DNA of 18,935 nt from JANRKN01 sp033763435 (GTDB lineage: Bacteria > Planctomycetota > Phycisphaerae > Phycisphaerales > UBA1924): contig JANRKN010000088.1 of NCBI GenBank assembly GCA_033763435.1, forward strand, positions 1 through 18,935. Reading direction: 5' to 3'. The notes beneath the pieces are model-generated. The model saw only the letters and a program-made list of their open reading frames with translations, searched no databases and was not told the DNA's origin. Of this stretch, positions 6,717 to 14,916 are shown piece after piece. The position numbers and the translations under genes are program-made. Each line of letters opens with the position of its first letter. Within the stretch, counting starts at the first letter, position 1.

Positions 6717-8156
6717 ATGAGCACGTTCGATCCGCTGGCGCTGGACTTCACCCACGACCCCAACCTCAAGAGCTGGGTCGCCTCGGCCAACCGCGAGGGC
6801 ACCGACTTCCCCATCCAGAACCTCCCCTTCTGCCGGCTCGAGGCCCAGGGCGAGATCGACGACCTCCCCGAAGAGTTCCTCTCCGAGGAAGACGAGCGCG
6901 AGGCCTACGACGAAGTGCTCGATCGCCTCGGCGTGCGGATCGGCGATGAGTTCTGTGACCTTCTGAAGCTGCAACTCCACGGCGCGTTCGACGACTTTCC
7001 CCGCGTCGACGAGCTCGAAGACTTCCTCCGCGAATGGTCCACGATGCGCGTCATCGTCGCCTCGCCCGAGTTCCTGCGCGACCTGCGGCATTTCCTCGTC
7101 CGGTTCCTGGCCGACACGCCGGGCGGGGCTTCGGGCGGGCAGAAGACGCGCCGGCTGAGGCAAAAGTGCGTGTACCCGCTCGATGAATCGCGCCTGCTGC
7201 TGCCCGTGGAGCCCGCGAACTACACGGACTTCTACGCGTCGATCCATCACGCGACGACGGTGGGCAGCATGTTCCGTCCGGACGCGCCCCTGCTGCCCAA
7301 CTACAAGCACGTGCCGATCGGCTATCACGGGCGCGCGAGCAGCATTATTCCGTCGGGCGCGGCGATCGTGCGCCCGCGGGGCCAGACCAAGGCCGACGAC
7401 GCGGCCGCGCCCACGTTCGGGCCCTGCGCGATGCTGGATTACGAACTCGAGATCGGCTGCGTGATGATGGCCGACAATCCGCTGTCCGAGCCCGTGCCGG
7501 TGGGCGAGGCGTGGCGGTCGATGCTCGGGCTGTGCCTGGTGAACGACTGGTCGGCGCGGGACGTGCAGAAGTGGGAGTATCAGCCGCTGGGCCCGTTCCT
7601 CGCGAAGAACTTCGCGACGAGCATCTCGGCGTACATCGTGACGCTCGACGCGCTCGCGCCCTTCCGCGCGCCCCTGACCAGGCCCGAGGGCGACCCGGCG
7701 CCCTTGGACTACCTGCGCGACGCGCGCGACCAGGCCCACGGCGGGTTCAATCTCACGCTCGAGGCGCACCTGCGCAGCGCGAAGATGATCCAGGCCAAGC
7801 AGCCGCCCGTGCGGATCTCGCGCGGCAGCTTCGCGAGCATGTACTGGACCTTCGCCCAGATGATCGCGCATCACACCAGCAACGGGTGCAACCTGCTCGC
7901 GGGCGACCTGCTCGCGTCGGGCACCGTCTCGGGCCCCGAGGCGGGCTCGCGCGGGTGCCTGCTCGAACTCACCTGGAGCGGGCGCGACGAGGCCGGCAAG
8001 CCCAAGCCCCGCACGCCGATCACGCTGCCCACGGGCGAGACGCGGGTGTTCCTGCAGGACGGGGACGAGCTGACGATCTCGGCCTTTGCCGAGGCGCCGG
8101 GCCGGAGGCGGATTGGGCTGGGCGCGTGTTCGGGCGTGATTCTGCCTGCGCGGTAA
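6717..8156 (+). CDS. fahA: Fumarylacetoacetase
   Basis: This enzyme hydrolyses fumarylacetoacetate to fumarate and acetoacetate, the last step of tyrosine and homogentisate breakdown, in the cytoplasm. The product has 479 residues, longer than the roughly 420-residue animal enzyme. FPIQNLP (31-37) marks the N-terminal domain. The catalytic domain has NYTDFYAS with metal ligand Asp171, His178 (equivalent to mouse His133, the general base), PIGYHGRASS, the metal ligands Glu243 and Glu245 in YELEIG, NDWSARDVQ with Asp277, KNF with Lys297, and LLASGTVSG. All key residues of the family are present. The extra length is about 45 residues in the N-terminal domain, before Asp171. No homogentisate dioxygenase or maleylacetoacetate isomerase gene is in the window. 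The symbol follows common use for the family. Confidence 0.95.
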   Translation: MSTFDPLALDFTHDPNLKSWVASANREGTDFPIQNLPFCRLEAQGEIDDLPEEFLSEEDEREAYDEVLDRLGVRIGDEFCDLLKLQLHGAFDDFPRVDELEDFLREWSTMRVIVASPEFLRDLRHFLVRFLADTPGGASGGQKTRRLRQKCVYPLDESRLLLPVEPANYTDFYASIHHATTVGSMFRPDAPLLPNYKHVPIGYHGRASSIIPSGAAIVRPRGQTKADDAAAPTFGPCAMLDYELEIGCVMMADNPLSEPVPVGEAWRSMLGLCLVNDWSARDVQKWEYQPLGPFLAKNFATSISAYIVTLDALAPFRAPLTRPEGDPAPLDYLRDARDQAHGGFNLTLEAHLRSAKMIQAKQPPVRISRGSFASMYWTFAQMIAHHTSNGCNLLAGDLLASGTVSGPEAGSRGCLLELTWSGRDEAGKPKPRTPITLPTGETRVFLQDGDELTISAFAEAPGRRRIGLGACSGVILPAR

Positions 8157-8237
8157 GGCGCCGCGACCGGAGCGCTTGGGGCGGGCGGTGATTCTCTCGC
8201 GGAAGTGCCGCGGGCGGGTTCCCAAGAACAGAAGCAC

Positions 8238-8284
8238 TATCCTTGGACAGCGGTTTGGCGGAGACCTGACCGGACCCTGACCGG
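8238..8284 (+). promoter_or_regulatory. Candidate promoter and operator of the exporter operon
   Basis: The 161-nt gap before the exporter operon holds a TATCCT hexamer at 8238-8243, a plausible -10 box. Just downstream the nonamer CCTGACCGG occurs twice, at 8265-8273 and 8276-8284, 11 bp apart start to start, which is close to one DNA turn. Tandem half-sites like this often bind a dimeric regulator. No regulator gene is adjacent, so this is inference. Confidence 0.3.
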
Positions 8285-8303
8285 CTTGATGTTGGGTGGC
8301 GTT

Positions 8304-8308
8304 GGAGG
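8304..8308 (+). promoter_or_regulatory. Shine-Dalgarno site for the GTG start at 8318
   Basis: GGAGG with a 9-nt spacer precedes the GTG at 8318. It is the strongest ribosome-binding site in the window and fixes the start of the membrane fusion protein at a non-ATG codon. Confidence 0.75.
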
Positions 8309-8317
8309 GATCGGCTC

Positions 8318-9643
8318 GTGTGGAAGTCCCTGATCATCGCGGCGGCCATTCTCGCGCTGGGTTGTGTGGGCGCGGGGTACTTTGTCGCCACATCCAAGGC
8401 GGTGCAGGACCAGCTCCGCGCCCTGGACCCCAGCCAGAAGCTGACCGAGGTCCGCGTCAACACCGCCGCCAAGGGCTCGCTCGTCCGCGTCGTCAGCGCG
8501 CCGGGCACCACCGAGCCCGAGACCAAGGCCGAGATTTCGGCGCAGGTCGCGGCGCGGATCCTCGAGCTGCCGTTCCGTGAAGGCGCGAGCGTCAAGCGAG
8601 GCGATGTGATCGCGCGGCTGGATGCGGTCGACCTCGTCGCGAACCTCAACGCGAGCAAGGCGAACCTGCGCGCTGAGGAGATGCGCCTGCTGGGCCTGCG
8701 ATCGACGCTGACCAACGCCGAGAGCGAGCTGGCCCGCCAGAAGAAGCTGCTCGAGACCAACGACACGAGCAAGGCGCGCTTTGATCAGGCGCTGACCGAC
8801 TATGAGCGCGCTCGCTCGAGCGTGCAGGCGGGCGAGGCCGAGGTCGAAGCGGCCAAGAGCCGCATCGAGCGCGCCCAGAAGGACGTGGACAACACCATCG
8901 TCCGCGCGCCCTTTGACGCGACGATCATCAAGCTCGACCGCGAGATCGGCGAGCTGGTCGTCGTCGGCACGCTGAACACGCCCGGCTCGGCGATCATGAC
9001 CGTCGCGAACATGGAGAAGATGATCGTCAAGGCGCGGGTCGACGAATCACAGGTCGCGCCCGTCAAGCCCGGCCAGACCGTCCGCGTCTATATCAACTCT
9101 TTCCCGGGGCGCACGTTCCCGGGCGCCGTTGAGCACGTGACGATGCAGCGCACCGTCGACCGCGACGGAACCGCCTACTTCGAGACGCGGATCGCGCTGG
9201 AGAAGGTCGGCGACGTGCAGCTCTACTCGGGCATGACCGCCAACGTCGACATCGAGGTCGAAACGTTCAAGGACGTCATCAAGGTGCCGTCGCAGGCGGT
9301 CGTCGACCGCGCGCTCGAGGACCTGCCCAAGGACCTGGTGTCCAACTCGCCGCTGATCGATCGGAGCAAGAAGTTCGCGCGGGTGGTGTTCGTCTACGAG
9401 AACGGCAAGGCGCTGGCGGTCCCCGTCTCGACCGGGCCCAGCGACCTGACCGACACGGTGATCACCGCGGGCCTGGAGCCCGGGCGCCAGGTCATCGTCG
9501 GGCCGTTCAAGGCGCTCACCGCGCTGCGGAACGATCAGAAGGTCGCGCTTGAGGCCGACACGCCCAAGCCCGGCGAAGTGCGCACCGCGTCGAACACCGA
9601 CGACGGCGACGATGAAGAGGCCGCGGACGCGGACGGGCGCTGA
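8318..9643 (+). CDS. MacA-like periplasmic membrane fusion protein of an ABC exporter
   Basis: The product has 441 residues. It is anchored in the inner membrane by one N-terminal segment (residues 4-23) and bridges the ABC permease to the outer-membrane channel. Domain order is canonical for MacA/HlyD-type adaptors. The first lipoyl half is at about 62-102, with REGASVKRGDVIARLD. The coiled-coil hairpin is at about 103-190, rich in Ala, Glu, Arg and Lys. The second lipoyl half follows, with VRAPFDATI (195-203) and GELVVVG. Beta-barrel (DESQVAPVKPGQTVRVYI) and membrane-proximal domains come next. The C-terminus ends in an acidic tail (Asp/Glu rich, last 15 residues), unusual but not disruptive. 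The stop lies 4 nt before the ATPase gene. The substrate cannot be read from the sequence. Confidence 0.9.
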   Translation: MWKSLIIAAAILALGCVGAGYFVATSKAVQDQLRALDPSQKLTEVRVNTAAKGSLVRVVSAPGTTEPETKAEISAQVAARILELPFREGASVKRGDVIARLDAVDLVANLNASKANLRAEEMRLLGLRSTLTNAESELARQKKLLETNDTSKARFDQALTDYERARSSVQAGEAEVEAAKSRIERAQKDVDNTIVRAPFDATIIKLDREIGELVVVGTLNTPGSAIMTVANMEKMIVKARVDESQVAPVKPGQTVRVYINSFPGRTFPGAVEHVTMQRTVDRDGTAYFETRIALEKVGDVQLYSGMTANVDIEVETFKDVIKVPSQAVVDRALEDLPKDLVSNSPLIDRSKKFARVVFVYENGKALAVPVSTGPSDLTDTVITAGLEPGRQVIVGPFKALTALRNDQKVALEADTPKPGEVRTASNTDDGDDEEAADADGR

Positions 9644-9647
9644 ACCC

Positions 9648-10460
9648 ATGGTCATCCGCATCGACAAGCTCGAGAAGGTCTACGCGATGGGCGCAGAGAA
9701 GGTGCACGCCCTCCGCGGCGTGGACCTGGCGATCCGCCCCAACGAGTTCGTCGCGATCATGGGCGCCTCGGGCTCGGGCAAGAGCACGCTCATGAACATC
9801 CTGGGCTGCCTCGACCGGCCCACGCGCGGGAGCTACGAGCTCGCGGGCGTCCGCACCGAGACGATGAGCGAGTCGGACCTGGCGGTCGTGCGCAACAAGC
9901 GCATCGGGTTCGTGTTTCAGTCCTTCGAGCTGCTGAGCCGCGCGACGGCGATCCAGAACGTCATGCTCCCGCTGATCTACTCCTCGCGCAACTGGTGGTG
10001 TGCGCGGCGCAAGGCGATCACGGCGCTCGAAAAGGTCGGGCTGGGCCCGCGCCTGACGCACCGTCCCAACCAGCTCTCGGGCGGGCAGCGCCAGCGGGTC
10101 GCGATCGCGCGCGCGCTGGTCAACGAGCCCTCGATCCTGCTCGCCGACGAGCCCACGGGCAACCTCGACTCGGCGACGAGCCTCGAGATCATCGCGCTGT
10201 TCAAGGCGCTGCACGCCTCGGGCCAGACGATCATCATCGTGACGCACGAGGAGGACATCGCGGGGCACGCCGAGCGCATCGTGCGCCTGCGCGACGGGCG
10301 GATCGTGAGCGATCACCCGACGGCGCAGGACCCGACGCACCAGAACTTCCTCCGCGCCGCCGCGGAAACCGCCCAGCGCAACGCCGCCGAGGCCGGCGTC
10401 CTGCCCGGGGCCGCGGCCGCCGCGCCGTCCAGCGCGGGCAGTCCCGCGGGAGCGAGCTGA
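9648..10460 (+). CDS. MacB/LolD-type ABC transporter ATP-binding protein
   Basis: The product has 270 residues from the ATG at 9648; earlier in-frame codons overlap the adaptor gene. It powers the exporter by ATP hydrolysis on the cytoplasmic face. The complete motif set is present: Walker A GASGSGKST (39-47), Q-loop Gln91 in FVFQSFELL, signature LSGGQRQRVAIARAL (143-157), Walker B ILLADEPTGNLDS (163-175) with Glu168, and H-loop His200 in IIIVTHE. The sequence belongs to the LolD/MacB/FtsE branch. In E. coli MacB this domain is fused to the permease; here it is a separate protein, with the permease starting 3 nt downstream. The last 40 or so residues are an Ala/Gly/Pro-rich tail not found in typical members. 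Confidence 0.95.
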   Translation: MVIRIDKLEKVYAMGAEKVHALRGVDLAIRPNEFVAIMGASGSGKSTLMNILGCLDRPTRGSYELAGVRTETMSESDLAVVRNKRIGFVFQSFELLSRATAIQNVMLPLIYSSRNWWCARRKAITALEKVGLGPRLTHRPNQLSGGQRQRVAIARALVNEPSILLADEPTGNLDSATSLEIIALFKALHASGQTIIIVTHEEDIAGHAERIVRLRDGRIVSDHPTAQDPTHQNFLRAAAETAQRNAAEAGVLPGAAAAAPSSAGSPAGAS

Positions 10461-10463
10461 CCC

Positions 10464-11705
10464 ATGTTCATCCTCAAGGTCCTGCTTCAGACTGTCGCCA
10501 CCGCGATCGCCCAGATCTGGGCCAACAAGTTCCGCGCGCTGCTCGCGACGCTGGGCATCATCGTCGCCGTCACCGCGGTCCTCGCGACCGTCTCCGCGAC
10601 CCGCGGCCTGCGGCAGTACGTCCTCGATGAGTTCGCGACCCTCGGCGCCAACAAGGTCTGGATCTTCCCGCAGCGACCCCGCCTGCAGGGCGACCGCTTC
10701 AGCTGGCGCCAGATCCGCCTCACCACCGCGCAGCTCGACGGCGTCGCCGCCAACGCCCCCTCCATCGCCCGCCTCACGCCCGTCCTGCAGTTCAGCGCGC
10801 CCGTGCAGTTCGGCGAGACGATCAAGCAGAACGTCACGGTCTCGGGCATCCGCGCGGTCTGGCACGACATCGAGGCCCGCCCGGTCATCCAGGGGCGCAT
10901 CTTCAGCGAGATCGACGAGGCCGAGCGCCGGCAGGTCTGCATCATCAACGACAAGGCCATCGGCGAGCTGGGCCTGGACACCAACGCCGTCGGACAGTTC
11001 ATCCTCGTCGACGGCCGGCGGTTCATCGTCGTCGGCGTGGTCGAGACCAAGACCGTCCTGCCCATGTTCGGCGGCGGCGAGCCCCAGACCGAGATCTACG
11101 TCCCCTACCGAACCGCCGAGATGATGCGCCCCGAAAACCGGGGCATCTACGCCATCGCCCAGACCGTCAGCCCCGACAAGTTCGACGACGCGAACGTCGA
11201 GGTCACCGCGTACCTCAGGCGCGTGCGCAACCTTCAGCCCGGCGACCCGGACACCTTCGGCGTCCGCGCGATCGAGGCGGTGATCACGCAGTTCAACCGC
11301 GTCGCGATGGTCATAACCGTCGCCGCGGCCGGCATCGCGCTGATCTCGATGTTCGTGGGAGGCATCGGCATCATGAACATCATGCTGGTGTCGGTGTCGG
11401 AACGAACGCGCGAGATCGGCCTGCGCAAGGCCGTGGGCGCGAAACCCTCGATCATCCTCACGCAGTTCCTCATCGAGGCCGCGACGCTGTGCATCCTCGG
11501 CGGCATGATCGGCGTGGCGCTGGGCTACGCGATCGCGCTGGGCTTCCAGCACATGCCCAAGCTCCCGCTGCCGGGCGCGACGGTGCCCACGTGGGCGATC
11601 GTCGCCTCGCTGGCCTTCTCGACGATCACGGGCCTGGTCGCGGGCCTGTTCCCCGCGCTCAAGGCCGCGGCGCTGGACCCGATCGACGCCCTCAGGCACG
11701 AGTAA
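10464..11705 (+). CDS. MacB/FtsX-type ABC transporter permease
   Basis: The product has 413 residues. It has the standard MacB topology: membrane segment 1 at about 21-41, a large periplasmic domain (about 45-270), then three segments at about 278-310, 326-356 and 372-392. Family motifs include GIGIMNIMLVSVSERTREIGLRKAVGA near 300-325 and the C-terminal ending AAALDPIDALRHE. MacB-type proteins do not move substrates through the membrane. They act as mechanotransmitters that drive a periplasmic adaptor and outer-membrane channel, which fits the flanking genes. The ATG at 10464 follows the ATPase stop by 3 nt and the channel gene begins 2 nt after the stop, so translation is probably coupled. 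Confidence 0.93.
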   Translation: MFILKVLLQTVATAIAQIWANKFRALLATLGIIVAVTAVLATVSATRGLRQYVLDEFATLGANKVWIFPQRPRLQGDRFSWRQIRLTTAQLDGVAANAPSIARLTPVLQFSAPVQFGETIKQNVTVSGIRAVWHDIEARPVIQGRIFSEIDEAERRQVCIINDKAIGELGLDTNAVGQFILVDGRRFIVVGVVETKTVLPMFGGGEPQTEIYVPYRTAEMMRPENRGIYAIAQTVSPDKFDDANVEVTAYLRRVRNLQPGDPDTFGVRAIEAVITQFNRVAMVITVAAAGIALISMFVGGIGIMNIMLVSVSERTREIGLRKAVGAKPSIILTQFLIEAATLCILGGMIGVALGYAIALGFQHMPKLPLPGATVPTWAIVASLAFSTITGLVAGLFPALKAAALDPIDALRHE

Positions 11706-11707
11706 CC

Positions 11708-13558
11708 ATGCCCATCCGCCCCCATCTCGCCTCCCCCCGCGCGCTCCCGGCGGGTCTCTCGTTCGTCCTCGCCGCGGGCCTGGCCGCGAGCCTTTCGGGC
11801 TGCACGCGCGATCTGTTCGCCGACGAGTCCACCGTCGCCCAGCGACTGCCCGTCGAGCGCCTGCGTGAGATCCAGCCCCTGCGCCTGGACGACTTCAAGC
11901 GCCCGATGCCCGAGGCGCCCGCCCCCGCGCCCATGGCCGGTGGCGCAAACACCGACAGCGCCAACCTCGCCGCCGCGGCGAGCGAAACCCAGAAGCTCCG
12001 CGATGCGTTCGTCGCGCGCCCCGCGACCGACCTCTCGCTCGAAGAAGCCCGCGCCTCGGCGCTCGAGCGCAACCTCGACCTCCGCGTCGCGCTCATCTCC
12101 CCCACCATCGCCGCCCAGCGCGTCACGCAGGAAGAAGCCCGCTTCGAGTCCACCTTCAACACTCAGGCCTCTTTCGCGCGCACCGACCGCCCGAGCCTCA
12201 GTTCCGACGGCACCCAGGCCGACGTCGTCAGCATCGAGCCGGGCGTCACCATCCCCCTGCGCACGGGCGGCAGCGCGTCGATCTCGCTGCCCACCTCGCG
12301 CACCGACGCGCGCTCGCCCTTCGACACCGAGCAGTCCTGGAGCAACGACCTCGCGCTGAGCTTCTCGCAGCCGATCCTCCGCGGCGCGGGCCGGCGGGCC
12401 GCGACCGCCGCGATCCGCATCGCCGGCTACAACGCCCAGGCAACCGAAGCGCAGACCAAGCTCGAGGTGATCCGCCAGCTCGCGAACGTCGACCGCGCCT
12501 ACTGGCGGCTGTACCAGGCACGCGCCGAGCTGGACGTGCGCCAGCGCCAGTACGAGTTTGCCAAGAGCCTGCTCGACTCGGTCACACGCCGATTTGAAGC
12601 GGGCGACGTCGCGGAGATCGAGGTCATCCGCGCGCAGGCAGGCCTGGCCGAGCGGCTTGAGGCGATCATCGTGAGCCAGAACACGGTGCTCAGCCGTCAG
12701 CGCGAGCTCAAGCGGCTGATCAATCGCCCGGACCTGCCCGTCGAGGCGCCGACACTCGTGGTGCCCAGCACCGTGCCCGATCCGGTGGAGTACGTGATCG
12801 AGCCTTCGAGCCTCGCGCAGCAGGGCGTGCAGAACCGGATGGAGATGGTGGAGCTCGAGCTGCGCCTGGCGGCCGACGCGGTCTCGATCGGGCTTGAGCA
12901 GAACCGCGCGCTCCCGCTCTTCACGGTCGATTACACCTACGCGTTCCACGGGCTGGCCTCGCGGTACGACCGTTCGCTGCAGCGTCAGTTCAACGGCGAG
13001 CACAACGACTGGACCCTGGGCGCCCGCGCCGAAATCCCGCTCGGCAACGAGCAGGCGCTGGCGCGCGTGCGCGAGGCGATCCTCACGCGCCTGCAAAGGC
13101 TCGGCACGCGCCAGGCGCGGGAGCTGGCGATCCGTCAGGACGTGCTCGATGCCGTCGACGCGCTCACCACGGGCTGGCAGCGCATCCTCGCGTCGCGTCA
13201 GTCGGCGATCCTCAACGCCCGCGCCCTCGCGGCCGAGCAGCGCAACCTGGCCGTCGGCAACTCGACCGTCACCAACGTCCTCGATCAGGAAGCGCGCCTG
13301 AGCGAGGCCCGCTCGGCCGAGGTCCGCGCCCTCACCGACTATCAGATCTTCCAGATCGATCTGGCGTTCGCGACCGGCACGCTGCTGGGCGCGGCCAAGG
13401 TCGGCTTCGAACCTGCCGCCGAGCCGACCCCCGCCGACCTCGACACCGCGGTGCCCGAGGCGCTCGGGATGCCCAGCCCCAGCCCGGCCAACCCCGCGCC
13501 GACTCCAGCGACCCCCGCGGCCGCGAGCCGGGCCGAAGAAGCCCCCGGCACCCGCTAA
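11708..13558 (+). CDS. TolC-like outer-membrane efflux lipoprotein
   Basis: The product has 616 residues from the ATG at 11708; the frame is open earlier but that part overlaps the permease. It should form the outer-membrane channel of the exporter. The N-terminus is a signal peptide with lipobox LSGC, so Cys32 is the likely lipidation site. Residues about 110-580 match the outer-membrane efflux protein pattern of two related halves rich in Ala, Glu, Gln and Arg helices, for example LSLEEARASALERNLDLRVA and later LAADAVSIGLEQNRALPLFTVDYTY, with beta segments such as LSFSQPILRGAGRRAA. It is longer than E. coli TolC (493 residues) because of an approximately 75-residue N-terminal linker and a C-terminal Pro/Ala-rich tail of about 55 residues. 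Confidence 0.88.
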   Translation: MPIRPHLASPRALPAGLSFVLAAGLAASLSGCTRDLFADESTVAQRLPVERLREIQPLRLDDFKRPMPEAPAPAPMAGGANTDSANLAAAASETQKLRDAFVARPATDLSLEEARASALERNLDLRVALISPTIAAQRVTQEEARFESTFNTQASFARTDRPSLSSDGTQADVVSIEPGVTIPLRTGGSASISLPTSRTDARSPFDTEQSWSNDLALSFSQPILRGAGRRAATAAIRIAGYNAQATEAQTKLEVIRQLANVDRAYWRLYQARAELDVRQRQYEFAKSLLDSVTRRFEAGDVAEIEVIRAQAGLAERLEAIIVSQNTVLSRQRELKRLINRPDLPVEAPTLVVPSTVPDPVEYVIEPSSLAQQGVQNRMEMVELELRLAADAVSIGLEQNRALPLFTVDYTYAFHGLASRYDRSLQRQFNGEHNDWTLGARAEIPLGNEQALARVREAILTRLQRLGTRQARELAIRQDVLDAVDALTTGWQRILASRQSAILNARALAAEQRNLAVGNSTVTNVLDQEARLSEARSAEVRALTDYQIFQIDLAFATGTLLGAAKVGFEPAAEPTPADLDTAVPEALGMPSPSPANPAPTPATPAAASRAEEAPGTR

Positions 13559-13786
13559 AGATCATCCGGAACTTTCCCCATAACGCCGTGCCGATCAGGG
13601 CCCTCGGCGCAAGAAAAAAGGCGGCGAGGCACCGAAGCGCACTCGCCGCCCTTCCGGGGGCAGGGGGATAAGTCAACAGATCGTACCATCCGAAAAGTTC
13701 CGGACGAGCCGGAATGGATCATTTTGTCCGGAAATCGGCGGAATTCCGACCCGCATGGCGTCAAACGTAGGGAATTGAGCCCAAAA
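13559..13786. other. Intergenic region with repeated TCCGGA motifs
   Basis: This stretch lies between two converging genes. TCCGGA occurs at 13565-13570, 13699-13704 and 13727-13732, with GCCGGA at 13708-13713. The 11-mer at 13565-13575 (TCCGGAACTTT) is an exact reverse complement of 13694-13704. GATCAT precedes the motif at both ends. The outer inverted repeat encloses the terminator at 13613-13650. No coding potential was seen. Confidence 0.5.
13613..13650 (-). terminator. Rho-independent terminator of the epimerase gene
   Basis: GGCGGCGAG at 13620-13628 pairs perfectly with CTCGCCGCC at 13642-13650 around a 13-nt loop. On the minus strand the stem is followed by a run of six T (A-run at 13614-13619 on the plus strand), the classical intrinsic terminator layout. 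It ends transcripts from the sucD-epimerase pair, 137 nt after the epimerase stop. On the plus strand no T-run follows, so it would be weaker for the exporter operon. Confidence 0.75.
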
Positions 13787-14860
13787 CTACCGCGGGCGGA
13801 CGCTCGGCGCGGTGGACGGCGTGTGGATAACTGGATATTGGTCTCCAGTATTTGCCCCCGCGGTCTGGGGCCGAAGGATCGCGCGGGCCTGAGCCTCGAC
13901 GCCGGCGCGGAAGCTTGTGCGGGGCTCGAAGCCCAGTTCGGCGCGGGCGCGGGAGATGTCGGCGAAGGTGCGTTCGACGTCGCCGGCCCGCGCGGGGCCG
14001 CGCTCGATCTTCACCGCGGGCGCGCCCATCGAGCGCGCGACCTCGGCAATCGTGCTCACCATCTCATCAAGCGAGACCGGGTGCGAATGCCCCAGGTTCC
14101 ATGTCCGCAGGCCGAAGCGGTCGATGCGATCGAGCGACGCCACGACGCCCGCGACGATGTCGTCGATGAACGTGTAATCGCGCGAGCTGTCGCCGGCGCC
14201 GAAGACGGTCAAGGGCTCGCCCCGAAGCGCGCGCGAGAGGAAGAGCTGAATCGCCAGGTCCGGGCGCTGGCCCGGGCCGAAGACGGTGAAGAAGCGCAGC
14301 AGGCCCGTGGGCATCGCGGTGAGGTGATGGTGCGTCGCGGCGAGCAGCTCGCACGCGCGCTTGGTCGCGGCATACGGGCTGATGGGGCGCGAGACGTCCA
14401 TGTCCTCGTGGAACGGAACCTGCGGAGCATTGCCGTAGACGCTGCTGGAGCTGGCGATGACGATGCGCTCGGCCTTGTGTCGCGTCGCGGCGTCGAGCAC
14501 GCAGGCGGTGCCGGTGACGTTGACGTGCGCGTACTCGGCGGGCGCGGCGATCGACGGGCGCACGCCGGCCTTCGCGGCCAGGTGAATGATCTCGCGCACG
14601 GGCCCGAGGCCCAGCCCGGTCATCGCGCGGTCGAGGTCGGCGCTGCGGGTGATGTCGCCCGCGAGGAACCGGAAGCGCTCGCCCGCGCCGGGCAGCGCCT
14701 CGAGGCGCGCGACCGCGGCACGCTTGATCGGCTCGGGATAGAACGGGTCGAAGTTGTCGAGCCCGACGACGCGGTCACCCCGGGCGAGCAGTGCGGCGGC
14801 CACGTGCGAGCCGATGAACCCGGCCGCGCCGGTGAGCAGAATGACCCGAGCTGAAGGCAT
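13787..14860 (-). CDS. NAD-dependent sugar epimerase, UDP-glucuronate 4-epimerase-like
   Basis: The product has 357 residues and belongs to the extended short-chain dehydrogenase family. The Rossmann motif GAAGFIG is at 11-17. The active site has SSSSVYG (137-143) and YAATK with Tyr163 and Lys167. HLAAKAGVRPSI (93-104) and LRFFTVFGPGQRPDLAI are particularly close to the bacterial UDP-glucuronate 4-epimerases, which use HLAAQAGVRYS and RFFTVYGPWGRPDMA. The likely reaction is conversion of UDP-glucuronate to UDP-galacturonate for cell-surface polysaccharide. UDP-glucose 4-epimerase or dehydratase activity is a weaker alternative. The last 25 residues are a Pro/Thr-rich extension beyond the usual end. 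It follows sucD by 56 nt and is probably read through from it. Confidence 0.85.
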   Translation of the reverse strand: MPSARVILLTGAAGFIGSHVAAALLARGDRVVGLDNFDPFYPEPIKRAAVARLEALPGAGERFRFLAGDITRSADLDRAMTGLGLGPVREIIHLAAKAGVRPSIAAPAEYAHVNVTGTACVLDAATRHKAERIVIASSSSVYGNAPQVPFHEDMDVSRPISPYAATKRACELLAATHHHLTAMPTGLLRFFTVFGPGQRPDLAIQLFLSRALRGEPLTVFGAGDSSRDYTFIDDIVAGVVASLDRIDRFGLRTWNLGHSHPVSLDEMVSTIAEVARSMGAPAVKIERGPARAGDVERTFADISRARAELGFEPRTSFRAGVEAQARAILRPQTAGANTGDQYPVIHTPSTAPSVRPR

Positions 14861-14916
14861 CGAAGTGGTCTCACAAGCCCGGAAAACGCGCGCAACCGGT
14901 CAAGAGCGGCCCAGAC

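Noticed and set aside
5508..8237. Very long minus-strand open frame (about 900 codons)
   Set aside because: It lies antisense to the hydrolase, the unknown gene and fumarylacetoacetase, which carry clear family motifs. The product is Arg/Ala/Gly-rich without any domain, the usual artefact of high third-position GC.
9516..11699. Minus-strand open frame of over 700 codons
   Set aside because: Antisense to the ABC ATPase and permease genes; the product is rich in Arg, Asp and Gly, without motifs.
11525..13096. Minus-strand open frame of over 500 codons
   Set aside because: Antisense to the TolC-like channel gene, which has a lipobox and efflux-protein pattern.
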